Made by a program: the position numbers and the translations under genes. From the NCBI RefSeq assembly GCF_041381155.1, contig NC_091139.1, forward strand, positions 7,812,383-7,876,382: DNA of 64,000 bases. The letters are read 5' to 3'. Shown piece after piece: positions 11,721 through 23,330 of the stretch (positions within the stretch are counted from its first letter, which is position 1; every line of letters starts with the position of its first letter). This DNA comes from Argopecten irradians. Its lineage: Eukaryota; Mollusca; Bivalvia; Pectinida; Pectinidae. Below the pieces are notes generated by a model. It saw nothing but the letters and a program-made list of their open reading frames with translations, made no database searches and was not told the DNA's origin.

Positions 11721-12359
11721 ATCGAATAGGTTTTTGTTTTGATGTTATTTGGATATTGGAGGTCATAATCAGCATTTCTGTCATCAAACATCAAAGGAAT
11801 TGGATACGTATCAATGGAACTCCCCACTGTCATTATAATTACGAGCCCAGTAAGCCTGTTTGATATCTGACATGGATATGCACAGGTTGAGTATCGACTG
11901 TCCTAAAAGGTCGCAGGTGCCATGCATTTTATACTACATAATTACAGTTTGGGATGAAATTGAATAATGGTACATGTACTTTTCGGATCCCAAGAACTTG
12001 CTTGAAGGTTTTAAGCTCTCGTCCCTGTGAGGGAGGCTCTATCTGGATTCACCTGGCTGAGACACACCATAGTTTATGAAAGTGATAATTTGGTATCTTG
12101 CTTAGCGCTCAGACTATGAGAGTAGGACAACTGGGTTGCCCGTTGGCAGTATAATGTATAATTTATATACCAGATTTCGGTCTATTTTAAGCAAAGCTTC
12201 TTGACCACCTAAATCTATAATCTGTAAATAATCATAATTATATTTGCGCAAAACTCAAAAACTTGAACTAATGAAATATTGAGCATATCCAGTTCTATAC
12301 CTTATATACAATATATACATTATTATGTCCATTGCTTTAGCCTGCTTATAGTAATGTCT
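11721..12359. other. Repeat-derived intergenic DNA
   Basis: No coding exon. The block around 12005-12120 (TCCCTGTGAGGGAGGCTC and onward) has the look of a repeat fragment but could not be assigned. The right end may include 3' UTR of the minus-strand LINE. Confidence 0.3.
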
Positions 12360-13649
12360 TCAATAACAGCTAGGGTAAAACTTAATGTCACAGTTCTTCC
12401 AATACGTGTTTATGAGGGTCTTGAATCTGTTCACCGACTCGGCATTCACAATTTTCGAAGGTAAAGAATTCCAGTCGTTGATCACTCTTATTGCAAATGA
12501 ATGTTTCCGAATGTTAAGTCTCGTATGATGTTTCAGTAATCTTTTATCATGTCCCATTGTTCTGTAATGGTCTTGTTTGGTCAGCATGCTTCAGCCTCTA
12601 TCACTGGTTATGCCAATTTCACTAATAATTCTGAATACTTGTAAACCATCAGCTCTTTTACGTCTGTGCTCTAGAGATGGTAATCCAAGTTGACGTAATC
12701 AGTTTGAATAGGGCAAGTCGGAAAGTCCTTTTACTAGTTTGGTGGCCTGACGTTGCACATTTTCTATTTGCTGAATATCATTAATATAAGTAGCAGTGGA
12801 CTCCAGACTGTAGTAGCATATTCTAACTGTGGCCGAATGAGAGATTTATATAATGGCAGAAACATGTCTTTGTCGAGTGGACCAAACGTTCTCCTAATCA
12901 TCCCCAGAAGTTGATTTGCTTTCTTGACACAAGTTGATACGTGTATGCTAAATTTGAGCGTTGGATCAAACACACCTAAATCCTTTTCTTCGCGTGTAAT
13001 ACTTAAAATAGTTTGTCCGTTTTTCCCCAACATACTGTACTCAGTTTCTGTGTTATTTCCAAAATGCATAACTTTACATTTGTCAGCATTAAATTTTAAT
13101 TGCCATTTTTGTGACCAGTCGTCCAATTTATTGAGGTCTCTTTGTATTTTTTCCGAATCGTCGATGTTGTTGACTGACCCATACACTTTGGTGTCATCCG
13201 CGAAAAGTTTCGTTATGGAACATGTTGTTTCTTGAAGGTCATTGATAAATATCAAAAATTAAAACAGGTCCGAGCACACAACCTTAGGGTACTCCGCTTA
13301 TAAACGGGATCCAGGATGATGTTGTTCCGTTTACAACAAAACCCGTTGTTTTCTATCTGATAGAAACGCCTTTATCCACGCGGCCATTTTACCATTACAT
13401 GTGTAATTCCCAGAGCTTTAGTTATTGACAGCAGACGTTTGTGTGGAACGGTGTCAAATGCTTTTTGAAAGTCTAAATATACAATGTCCACATTGTTGCC
13501 TTCATCTAATTCCCTTGTGATGTCATCTAGAACTTCAAGTAGTTGCAATGATGTAGATTTGTTTTATCGAAAACCAAACTGTTCCTCACATAGAAGTTTA
13601 TTATTTTTCAAAAGTCCATTATATGTTTTCGGCAAATTGATTCCAAAGT
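12360..13649 (-). pseudogene. CR1/Jockey-type LINE, 3' half of ORF2 (reverse transcriptase)
   Basis: Reading leftward, the frames give the C-terminal half of a non-LTR reverse transcriptase. First comes a block with LDFQKAFDTVPH near 13440-13475 (palm A). Then MIFINDLQETTCSITKLFADD follows near 13190-13255, with the FADD catalytic motif (palm C), then a thumb region to about 12764. Last is the terminal block SFAIRVINDWNSLPSKIVNA near 12440-12510, typical of CR1/L2/Jockey LINEs. At least two stops or frameshifts break it. The piece continues at 19640, where the 5' part of the same element resumes after the inserted LTR element. Confidence 0.85.
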
Positions 13650-14490
13650 TGTTATGTATGACACTAAATACATGTAGTTATTAGTTAAGGGAGATAACTC
13701 CTATAGCTATAGTATCAATACATCCTATAAAGTTCATATAGTTAATTAAGGAATAGATGTTTATTTTGTTGTGGTTATGAGGGTTACGCCATCGACCATT
13801 CACGTAACAACAGAATCGCCGCGCGTGTTGTGCTAACATTATACACTGATAATGATAATACTAGATAGCATGGTTATTGAGTCCATGTCAGTGCAAACTG
13901 TAAATATTTTAGGTTATAGAACTTTCTAGAATATTATCATGTGTAAACATACATGTTTGTAAATATGTTGATTATAAGTAGGGATCTAGAATGATCTATT
14001 TCCAGAAAGTTCTGTGTGTTTATTTGTTTAACGTTTTTAGTTAGATATTTCTAGAAACAGAAGGTTCTCCAATATACTCCAGCTGCCCAAGGCTAATCAG
14101 AACTGTAATGAGACCTGTTATTAGACATATCAAGAATTGTACAGCACCATATTAGTTCGATTGGGAGAGCTATTGTGACTTTATATGTGGATTGTTACAA
14201 CGCATAGTGAGGATTTATTCATATTGCCTGGAACATTACAAATTATCTGTGGACATTCATTTTCCTCGCGGATTTGTGATTATTGTTTATTCTGGACCTG
14301 GAACGATCAAGGATTATACTAGGACATTCGCATACAGATAAGTAACACTTTAGATTATCGTATTACTCTTGTACCACCACCAATTACTTAAGATATTATA
14401 AACCATCTCTGTATAATATTGTATATATAATTAAATTGTGTTTTGAATTTAGCTGCTGGTTTCCCATTTCTGTTATTCTTAGTGGTAACA
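13650..14490 (+). repeat. 5' LTR of the Gypsy fossil
   Basis: About 841 bp, from TGTTATGTATGACAC to GTGGTAACA. It is longer than its partner because a block of about 160 bp near 13745-13910 has no match there. Sequence after 14490 (ATCGGGGGTTCG) is the likely primer-binding region. Confidence 0.88.
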
Positions 14491-14619
14491 AAAATCGGGG
14501 GTTCGTGTCCGAGATCGATATCTAATTTGTGAAATCTAACTTGAAAAAAATTAATTAAGAAATTTTCAAAATTTGTGTAAAAACTTTCAGTTTACATTTG
14601 AAACCAACAGTTAGATAAA

Positions 14620-15840
14620 CATGACTACTATGCAGGTAGAACAGTTTGTTAAAGCGCCATCCCTGGATGTTCTTTTGCAAGTTAGTAAGAGGGTTTACTC
14701 TTATTGGGTAAACATTTAGGCCTTACTATCAAAACTAATTTGAGGAAAGCTGAAATTAGGAATGTAATTATAAGATATTTTGTTGACAATGCCAAATTTG
14801 ACTCTAGTGCATTAGATAGTATAGAGAAAACAGTCAGCTCAGAAATTCAAATTAGAAAAATGGAACTTGAACATAAAATGAAAATAAAGAAAGAAATGAA
14901 AGAAAGAGAAATAGAGTTAAGGGAAAAAGAAATTGAAAGAGAATTAAAAGAAAAAGAGATTGAGAGAGATAAGATGTTAGAGCTAGAGAAGCAGGAAATT
15001 CAAGCTGAAACATAACTTAAAATTAAAGCATTAGAGCTAGCTTTTCAGGACAGGTCAAGTAATTCAACTTTTAGGGGTTTACAAGGAAACAGAGGTTTTG
15101 ATGTTAGTAGAAACATAAGGTTAGTTCCTCCTTTTCAAGAGAAAGAAGTTGACAAGTATTTTCTGCATTTTGAGAAAATAGCTGACAGTATAAAATGGCC
15201 TGAAGATAAGCTTACAATGCTTCTTCAGAGAGTCTTGATTGGTAAAGCTAGAGACATTTATTCTTCTTTGTCTGTACATGACATTTCAAATTACCAAGTA
15301 GTCAAGAAAGCTATTTTGAAAGCTAATGAGTTAGTTCCTGAGGCTTACCGCCAGAATTTTCGAAACTCTAGAAAAAGAGATGAACAAACTCATGTAGAAT
15401 TTGCCAGAGAAAGAGAACGATTGTTTAATAGGTGGTGTGATTTTAAAGAAATTGATGAGGATTTCGGTCAATTGAGGCAATTATTGTTGATAGAAGAGTT
15501 TAAACGTTGTGTCCACACAAAATAAAAGCTCACTTAGACGAGAGAAAAGTTGAAACACTTAGTGAACAGCTACAATGGCTGATGACTACGCTCTCACCCA
15601 CAAAGGCTCATTTATTAGAAACAGTTCTCAAGACAAAAACTGTACCACAGAACTAGTAAATTTGGTCAGGATAGGAACCCAACCTTTAGTGGCCCTTCTA
15701 ACGACAAACTTAAATCAGGTGATAAGACAAAGTCTGATTCTAAAACAGATGATAGGGCAGGTGTGGGGTTTCCTTCGGTCTGTTTGTAATTACTGCAAGA
15801 AATAGGTCATGTGTAAGAAGCAAAGGCGGTCAGTTCCTTC
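14620..15840 (+). pseudogene. gag region of the Gypsy fossil
   Basis: Pieces of a gag-like protein: a highly charged coiled-coil stretch rich in K, E and R, then a capsid-like helical segment, then a C-x-x-C...G-H zinc-knuckle remnant near 15785-15815. Broken; treated as a fossil. Confidence 0.65.
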
Positions 15841-15984
15841 TGTGTTAGCTATGTAAAGCCTAGTCAGAAACTTAGTGATATTGTGGAAGTAAAGTGTCTG
15901 TTTAAGAGCTCAGAGTTGATAGTGTCTTGGAGAAGTACTCTCCCTTCATTTTGAAGGTTTTGTTCACTACTAGTGATATACCAA

Positions 15985-17450
15985 CTTAAAACCTGTGAAG
16001 ATTTTGCGAGATACTGGGGCTTCTCATTCTTTGATATAGATGCGTAGTGCCTTGTCTGAGGAGACTCCTGTGGTAGTGTTTTGCTCAAGGTGTAGGTTTT
16101 GTTAATGTGCCACTCCATTGTGTTATTTAAAGTCAGACTTGGTAATGGGCCTGTCACATTGGTGCTAGACCGGAACTTTCCAGGGCAGCAATCCTGTAGA
16201 CTTTGATAGTGATAGAGTTGTTCCTAACAAGGGTACTTCTTTGGCTGATATGATGAGTAAATCATCTTTGTCTAGAGAGGAGCTTATAGTAGAACAGGAA
16301 AAAGATCCTGAAATCTCCTTATTGTGTAATCGAGCTTTGAGTGAGGAAGGGGCTGAGAAAGTCCCGGTTTGTTACTTCTGTAGGTCAGGTGTGTTGATGC
16401 GCAAGTGGTGCCCCATTGATGTGTCTCCCGAGGAGGACTGGAATAGTTGTTCCACCGAGGTATAGGCAAGATATTCTGAGTTTGTCTCATGATGTACCTA
16501 TGGCAGGGCATCCAGGTGTGGCCAATACTTATAACAGGATCTTAGATCACTTCATTTGGCCCAAGTTGAAACGGGATGTGGCTGATTTTTGTAGGTCTTG
16601 TCATACTTGTCAAGTGGTAGGGGAAACCTAATCGGAAAATTCCTGTTGCACCTATGTACCCCATTCCAGCATTTGAGGAACCATTTAGTAGAGTCAATAT
16701 AGACTGTGTAGGTTCTCTACCCAAAACAAAGTCTGGGAATGAGTATCTTTTAACTATTATGTGTGCTTCCACACGCTTTCCTGAAGCCATTCCACTCAGA
16801 AATATTAAGGCCCCTAACATAGTCAAGGCTTTGGTTAAATTCTTTACACTGGTTGGTCTTCCAAACAAGTTATGTACCATCTCCAGATCAAGAAGTATAA
16901 ATCTAGTGCTTATCATCCAGAGTCTCAGGGTGCTTTAGAACGTTTTCACAGACATTGAAGAATATGATAAGATCTTATTGTTTTGAAAAAAAGAGATTGG
17001 GACGAAGGTTTACACATGTTGGTGTTTGGCGTTAGAGAATCTGTACAAGAATCTTTTGGCTTCAGTCCCTTTGAACTTGTGTTTGGACATTCTGTACGTG
17101 GTCCTTTGGAAATTTTGAAAGACTAAATTTTGGACGAAGATTCTAAAGTGAATCTCTTAGAGTATGTGTCTAACTTTAAGCAAAGGTTGACAAGGGCATG
17201 TGAATTGGCAAAAGAAAATTTGGCCGTAACTCAAACCAAAATGAAAACATGGTATAATAAAGATGCCCGTGCAAGAAGTTTAAATCCAGATGACAAAATT
17301 TTGGCTCTATTACCAATACCGGGCCAGCCTTTGCAAGCTAGATATTTTGGACCTTTTGTTGTTGAGAAAAAGGTCGATGATGTTAACTACATTGTACAAA
17401 CTCCAGGGAAGCGCAAGAAAACTCAATTATGTCATCGTAAATATGCTTAA
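15985..17450 (+). pseudogene. Protease and integrase region of the Gypsy fossil
   Basis: A protease-type DTGAS motif lies near 16010. It is followed by an HHCC-type integrase zinc-binding segment (about 16490-16620), the start of the integrase core (about 16670-16870) and a C-terminal region to about 17450. These precede the reverse transcriptase. Broken in several places. Confidence 0.75.
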
Positions 17451-17613
17451 GAAATATGTAGATAGAGAAGAGAGCAAGACCTCTCAACCTATTGCTACTT
17501 TGGCCTCTGTACCATCATAAAGTTAAAGTACAGCTGATATTTGTAAATTAGACTTTGATGGTGGTGTACAAGGTGTAGGTTTAGACTGTGGTGTTAAGTT
17601 ACGGAACTCAGAT

Positions 17614-18895
17614 GTGCTCGCGAACTTGGACAAGAAACTATGTCATTTATCGGAAAAGGAACGAAATGAACTGACCGATCTGATACTTGAGTATAAACAT
17701 TTGTTTCCGGATACACCAGGCAAAACAAATGCTATCTATCACGACGTGGATGTGGGCGATGCCCCACCTGTCAAGCAACATCCATACCGTGTCAATCCTC
17801 TGAAAGAAGAACACTTAAAGAAATTCAATACAATGTCGGGCAATGATATTATTGAACCAAGCAAAAGTGAATGGAGCTCTCCATGTGTTCTGGTGCCGAA
17901 GCCAAACAAAATATACCGGTTCTGTACTGACTTCAGAAAAGTAAACTCTGTCAGTAACACAGACTCTTATCCAATTCCAAGGATTGACGCGTGTATTGAC
18001 AAAGTTGTCAAAACCAAGTGCGTAAGCAAGTTTGACCTGCTGAAAGGATATTGGCAGGTGCCATTAACAGAAAGAGCTAAAGAAGTGTCGGCATTTGTAA
18101 CCTCACAAGGTTTGTACCAGTACAAAGTTATGCCGTTTGGTATGAAGAATGCCTCGGCAACATTTCAACGTCTTTTTAACAGTGTGATATCAGACCTTGA
18201 AGGCTGCAATGGATACATTGATGACGTCATCAACTACCACGACACATGGGAAGACCATCTACGCGGGATTCGCGAATTCTTCGAGAGACTCACTACCATG
18301 AAATTGACTGTAAACTTGCTAAAATGTGAATTTTGTCATGCAACTATTGAATTTTTAGGCCATGTTGTAGGACAGGGGCAGGTAAAACCTGTTCAGGCCA
18401 AAGTAGAAGCAATTATAGATTGTCTAACTCCTGAAAGAAAGAGAGAGCTGATGAGATTTCTTGGTATGGCTGGATACTACAGATAATTTTGTCAAAATTT
18501 CTCTGTTATAGCAGCTCCACTTACTACTTTGTTAAGAAAAATGTCCAATTTGTCTGGTCAGACGAATGTAAGATTGAAAGCTATACTATCAAACTTACCA
18601 GTTCTGACTGCTCCAGATTTTAATAAACAGTTTAAACTGTTTGTTGATGCCAGCGATGTAGGTGTTGGTGCAGTTTTGATGCAAGAAGGTTCTAACCAAA
18701 TTGACCATCCAATTTGTTATTTCTCGAAAAAGTTTGACAAACACCAGAGAAATTATTTCACCATTGGGAAAGAATGCTTAGCGTTGATCAAAGAATTCTC
18801 AGGTGGAGTTTGAATTTGCAAGAGTACAATCTTGATATCAATCATTTAAAAGGGAAAGACAAAATTCTGGCTGATACTTTATCAAGGATTTAAAC
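17614..18895 (+). pseudogene. Reverse transcriptase and RNase H region of the Gypsy fossil
   Basis: Gypsy-type reverse transcriptase with the LPFGM-like (MPFGM) and YIDD motifs (about 17614-18485), then RNase H with a FVDASDVGVGAVL motif (about 18530-18810) and an ADTLSR-like terminal block near 18870-18890. No integrase follows; the polypurine tract and 3' LTR come next. Broken. Confidence 0.8.
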
Positions 18896-18958
18896 GTTAC
18901 TTGATATTTCAAGAAAGTTTACTTTTCAAGAAAACTTTCTTTTCTTTAAGGAGGGGTG

Positions 18959-19639
18959 TGTTATGTATGACACTAAATACATGTAGTTATTAGATAAGGG
19001 AGATAACTCCTATAGCTATATTATCAATACATCCTATAAAGTTCATATCGTTAATTTAGGTTATAGAACTTTCTAGAATATTATCATGTGTAAACATACA
19101 TTTTGTAAATATGTTGATTATAAGTAGGGATCTAGAATGATCTATATCCAGAAAGTTTTGTGTGTTTATTTGTTTACTGTTTTTTGTTAGATATTTCTAG
19201 AAGTAGAAGGTTCTCAAAAATTTTTGAATTAGGGTTTTGCTATATATACTCCAGTTGTCCAAGGCTACTCAGAACTGTAATGAGACCTGTTATTAGACAC
19301 ATCAAGAATTATACAGCGCCATATTAGATTCGATTTGGAGAGCTATTGTTTATTTTTTTATTATTATTCATATTGCCTGGAACATTACAAATTATCTGTG
19401 GACATTCATTTTTCTTGTGGATTTGTGAATATTGTTTATTCGGGACCTGGAATGATCAAGGATTATATTAGGACATTCGCATACAGATAAGTAACACTTT
19501 AGATTATCGTATTACTCTTGTACCACCACCAATTACTTTAGATATTCTAAACCATCTCTGTATAATACTGTATATCTAATTAAATTGTGTTTTGAATTTA
19601 GCTGCTGGTTTCTCATTTCTGTTATTCTTTGTCGTTACA
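18959..19639 (+). repeat. 3' LTR of the Gypsy fossil
   Basis: About 681 bp, preceded by a purine tract (AAGGAGGGG) just upstream. Aligns with the 5' LTR except for one long block missing here and scattered differences. Confidence 0.88.
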
Positions 19640-21250
19640 AAGTTTTTTACGACAATACTGGTTAACCTCACGGGTCTGTAATTTTGGGCTTGCTGTTTGT
19701 TTCCTTTTTTGAAGATTGGTATTACGTTTGCTTCTTTCCATACCTTTAGTGATAGGCTTTCTCTGAGAGATTTATTAAATATAATTGCCAGTGGTTCACT
19801 GATTACGGATCGTATCTCATAAAGTATCTTAGGACGAAGCTTGTCAGGTTCAGGGGATTTAGCGACATTAAATTCTCCGATTTTCTTTTCGACCTGGTTT
19901 ATTGTTGTCTCCAGGTTACCGAGTTCCATGTTGGTTCTTGCTTCGAACTCCGCTATGTTGTCATTGTCCTCTATTGTAAATACACTACTAAAGCATTGAT
20001 TAAGAACTGTTGTTTTCTCTTCGTCTGTAGTCACAATATCGCCGTTTTCATCTTCTAGATTTGGTATTACGGATTTGGTTTTTGTTTTACTTTGGATGTA
20101 TTTCCAGAAACGTTTAGGATTGTCCTTAAATTCAGTTACTATTTTATTTTCATATTCCTCCACTGAGCTTCTTTGCTGGTGTGATGCTTCATTTCTGGCA
20201 AGTCTATATATGTTTCGTAGTTTTCTGGTGTTTGATTGTGTTTATATTCATAACAAGTCTTTCGTTTGATTTTTAAAGCATTGATGGTGGTCTCTTTCAT
20301 CCAAGGATTGCTCATCTTCCGATCCAACGGTCTTACTTTGCACACTGGTATATGTTGATCAATTATCTTGAAGAGTTTATCGACAAAGTAATCCCAAGCA
20401 TCGCATGTGTTCAAACCTTGAAGTTCATGCTCCCATCGAATTGAGCTTAGTTCTTCGTTCATGGTATTGTAGTTTCCTCTATGGTAGCAATATCTTATTA
20501 AATCGGTTTTCGGTGTTGATGTTACTGTATAAACATTTAGTCTAAGTACTATCACAGCGTGATCACTTTTACCCAGAGAAGTTCCAACATTGAGATCTTG
20601 TAACAAATGTTCTTCATTTGTAATTACCAAATCTAGAGTAGATTGATTCTGTCCATGTCTGTGTCAAGTAGCCTCAAGAATATGTTGAAATAAAAAGTTT
20701 TATTTAAAGCACGCATAAGCTAAATAACCAATTGTTTCGGTTGTACTTTCCATTTCCCAGTTGATATTTTTGATATTGAAATACCCAAGAATAAGTAAAT
20801 GGCTGGAATAGTCCATAAGAGAATTGATAAGAAGGATTAGTTTGTCCTAGGTTTCCCTGGGTTTTTTTGGACTCCTTTAAATACAACTAGGGTGTCATTG
20901 CACTTCGATTCAATATTGCACCAGATCATTTCCGAAAAATCCAATTCCATAATTTCTTCATTCACTTCGGCTTTAAGTTGTTGGTCGATGTACAAGACCA
21001 CACCTCTTCCTTGCTCCAAATCGTTTGTAAACAAATCATATCCAGGAATTTCAAGCTCAATTTTATCAATATCTCTAGCGTTGCTTTTTGGCTAATTTTC
21101 GGTTAGGGCTATGATTGACGGTGCTTCCTGTTGAATTATCATTTGAAGCTCGTCCCATTTATTCATGAGGCTATCAACATACTATATATTAATTTAATAT
21201 CGCTGTTCGTGTTCGCCCTAACTGTCGTATAAACACTGTGCTCGTTAAAA
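19640..21250 (-). pseudogene. CR1/Jockey-type LINE, ORF2 endonuclease and start of reverse transcriptase
   Basis: Reading leftward: an AP-endonuclease domain is seen in pieces, with IIALTE near 21110-21125, GYFNIKNINWE near 20760-20800 and GKSDHAVIVL near 20550-20580 (the S-D-H block). A linker follows, and then the reverse transcriptase start with NVAKSPEPDKLRPKILYEI and NYRPVRLTS near 19660-19690. The frame is broken several times in the endonuclease part. At 19640 it is cut by the LTR insertion and resumes at 13649. Catalytic FADD lies in that other part. Confidence 0.85.
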
Positions 21251-21307
21251 CTGGTTTCCTATTTAGAATAGATGATGGACAGTTCTTTGTCACTAGAATC
21301 ATCAACC

Positions 21308-22491
21308 TCAATGTCGTCTGTTAATGGTTGAATAACAGAAAAAAATGATGCTATCCACTAATGTCGACTCATCGTAGTAACGTCCGTGTGACAGCGACGT
21401 TGTTTTCAATATAGGCTGCGAACCTATGCAGTGAATGGTGCTTATGTTGTTTTGTGTTTTGGTGGCAGGAGCAAGATTTCCCACTGCCCCAGACCCAAGT
21501 GCTAAGCTGTAGCAATCTCCTCGCTTCGTAAAAGGGTCAGGGGCAAGTAGTGGTGTCACTTTCTCCTCGCTCACTCCTGTTCGTATTTGACGACCAATTT
21601 GAGATGTAATATCAGCCTGTTTCACCTTTGCCCATTTCCTGCCGTCGCCCATGACTTTCACTATATGACCAGCGCGAATCTTTACATTCTCTCCCGCGTC
21701 ATTACGGTGTTTCAGTTCGTCACGTAATTTCCTGTTGTTATTCCGTTGCTCAGGTGTTAGGTCTCGAGTGATAACAACCCTACGTAGACCTTCATTGTGG
21801 ATGTTATTTTTATATCCATGATTTTGTCAAGTAGAACTTTCCTGCTTCTGCTGTTTTCATACCCAAGTTTAACTGGTCTTGCTTTTTCCTTGGTGTACGT
21901 TCCTATCCTAATAATATGTTTAACGTTAAATTCCGTTATCTCTAGTTCTCTAGCTATACAACAAAGGAGATGTAGGTCCTCTTTTCTTCTTGCTTCACCG
22001 GTTGAAGCTGTTGGTTCCGGCAAATTAAACACCATTAAATTGAGCTCTCTTCGCTTTTGCTCCTTTCCTTCTTTTAACCGTTCATTGACCATTGTTCCAA
22101 TATCTTTCCTTAGGTATTCAATCACTTCTCCTTTCAATTCCTCCACAGTTGTTTTCACTTTTTCTGGAAAATCATGTTCTAATTGTTCGAGTTTGTTTTC
22201 CACCTTCAACTATATTTCCTCTGTGCAGGATTCTGTATTTTTGACAGCTTGTTCGATTGCTGACAGTTTGGGGAAGTTTTGTTTACATACTCTGCAGGCC
22301 CGCATGATGTCTGAATTGTCTTCCATCATTGCGTTGTACAGTGGAGTTGAAACTTTACTACATGGCATACAGTACAACAAATTACAAACGTCATATTCGA
22401 TTGCTTTATCATTTATCTTGAGTTTTATGTCACAAACGGGACAGATGGCTGTTCCGTCACTGTCCATTCTTGACCTTTTTCTGGACGTCAT
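21308..22491 (-). pseudogene. CR1/Jockey-type LINE ORF1 (zinc finger plus coiled coil)
   Basis: Reading leftward from the ATG at 22491: a cysteine-rich PHD-like finger (CPVC, then CNLLYCMPC, then CRVC) over about 75 residues. An in-frame TAG follows at about 22210, then a coiled-coil and RNA-binding-like region (22209-21757) with NLMVFNLPEP. A final block holds LTPEQRNNNRKLRDELK, after a frameshift near 21760. This is the usual ORF1 plan of CR1-type LINEs and fits the ORF2 that follows on the same strand. With the LTR element removed, the LINE is about 4.1 kb, near full length but dead. Confidence 0.8.
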
Positions 22492-22499
22492 GGTGTATT

Positions 22500-23330
22500 A
22501 TTTCAAGAAACACTCCCTTTTCCAGAATGATAATCCTACACGTCTTGCCTAATATCTACTTAGTAATTTTCCAGGATGTACACCGTCATCGAGATATCCT
22601 AGGCATATCCTTTCATCCGGTTTCTCATTATCTTTCTTTGTTCTGTCCTTTATCAGGTCCAAACAGAATTTAGGTGAAATCACTGAGCGTCTTTCGTTGA
22701 TTTAACAGATCGGCTCATTGAGATGTTTTATCTTTGATAAGAGTTCTCTTTGTTCGTTTTCAAACAATTCCTGATGGTTGTGCCCTTTGACAGAGTTCCA
22801 CTTGACAATAGAATAGAATGGACACTCCAATATCACCATCTTCATATGTTCTTTGTACCTACTCTCAAGAACGTTTAGTCTTTCATATTGATCACGCACG
22901 TTTTCTGGTGTTGTGTTGGCAATCTCTATATTTTTTTCTCAAATTTTCCGCGTTTTCTTGTAAGGTCACATGTTCCTGTCCAAATTACAAGCAGAATATC
23001 AGTATATTGCCTGACAAAGAATTCCACATTTTCCAATATGTAGTTGATTGCCTGCAATGTTTTTCTTCCTCCGATACATGACCATTTGATCTCACACTTT
23101 AGGATATTGTCTGCATTGTCACGTAATCATACACCTTTGCTGTCAGACACGAATATAAGTTCCCTTGAGTGGTTTGCTAAGTCCTCGTTGATAAAAGATA
23201 TATGTTGATTCTTGAAGAATTCATTAGAAAATATATCCAACTTTCCAGACTTGCATATCACTGATGCCGGAATAGCTGCAGTCCACTATCAGTCTATAGC
23301 TGTTACACGTACACACTGTTGGTGAAATCA
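22500..23330 (-). pseudogene. Decayed SGNH/GDSL-hydrolase-like reading frame
   Basis: Reading leftward, the frames give ELIFVSDSKGV (a GDS-type block I), then VIWTGTCDLT (a GxND-type block III), then LECPFYSI, and finally DGVHPGKLLSRY (a DxxH block V). This order of three blocks fits the SGNH hydrolase fold, although Asn of block III is Cys here. The frame is broken several times. It lies just upstream of the LINE ORF1 on the same strand, so it may belong to the same or a second element. The 5' half is repeated at 23880-24290 by the tandem duplication. Assignment is from motif order only. Confidence 0.55.

Larger units (their letters stand above)
13650..19639 (+). mobile_element. Gypsy-class LTR retrotransposon fossil, integrase-first (Gmr1-like) order
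   Basis: A nested insertion with an LTR at each end (13650-14490 and 18959-19639), both starting TGTTATG and ending in ACA, and a 4-bp AAGT duplication at 13646-13649 and 19640-19643. It lies plus-strand inside the reverse transcriptase of a minus-strand LINE. Parts in order: gag, a zinc-knuckle remnant, a protease DTGAS motif, integrase, reverse transcriptase, RNase H, then a polypurine tract before the 3' LTR. Integrase ahead of reverse transcriptase is unlike ordinary Gypsy elements and matches the Gmr1-like group. The element is broken in about ten places and looks inactive. The LTRs differ at very roughly 5-8% of aligned positions by eye, and the 5' LTR carries about 160 bp lacking in the 3' LTR, so the insertion is not recent. 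Confidence 0.88.

Noticed and set aside
21797-22552. Plus-strand frame of 251 codons
   Set aside because: It is the antisense shadow of the LINE ORF1, which shows family features on the minus strand.
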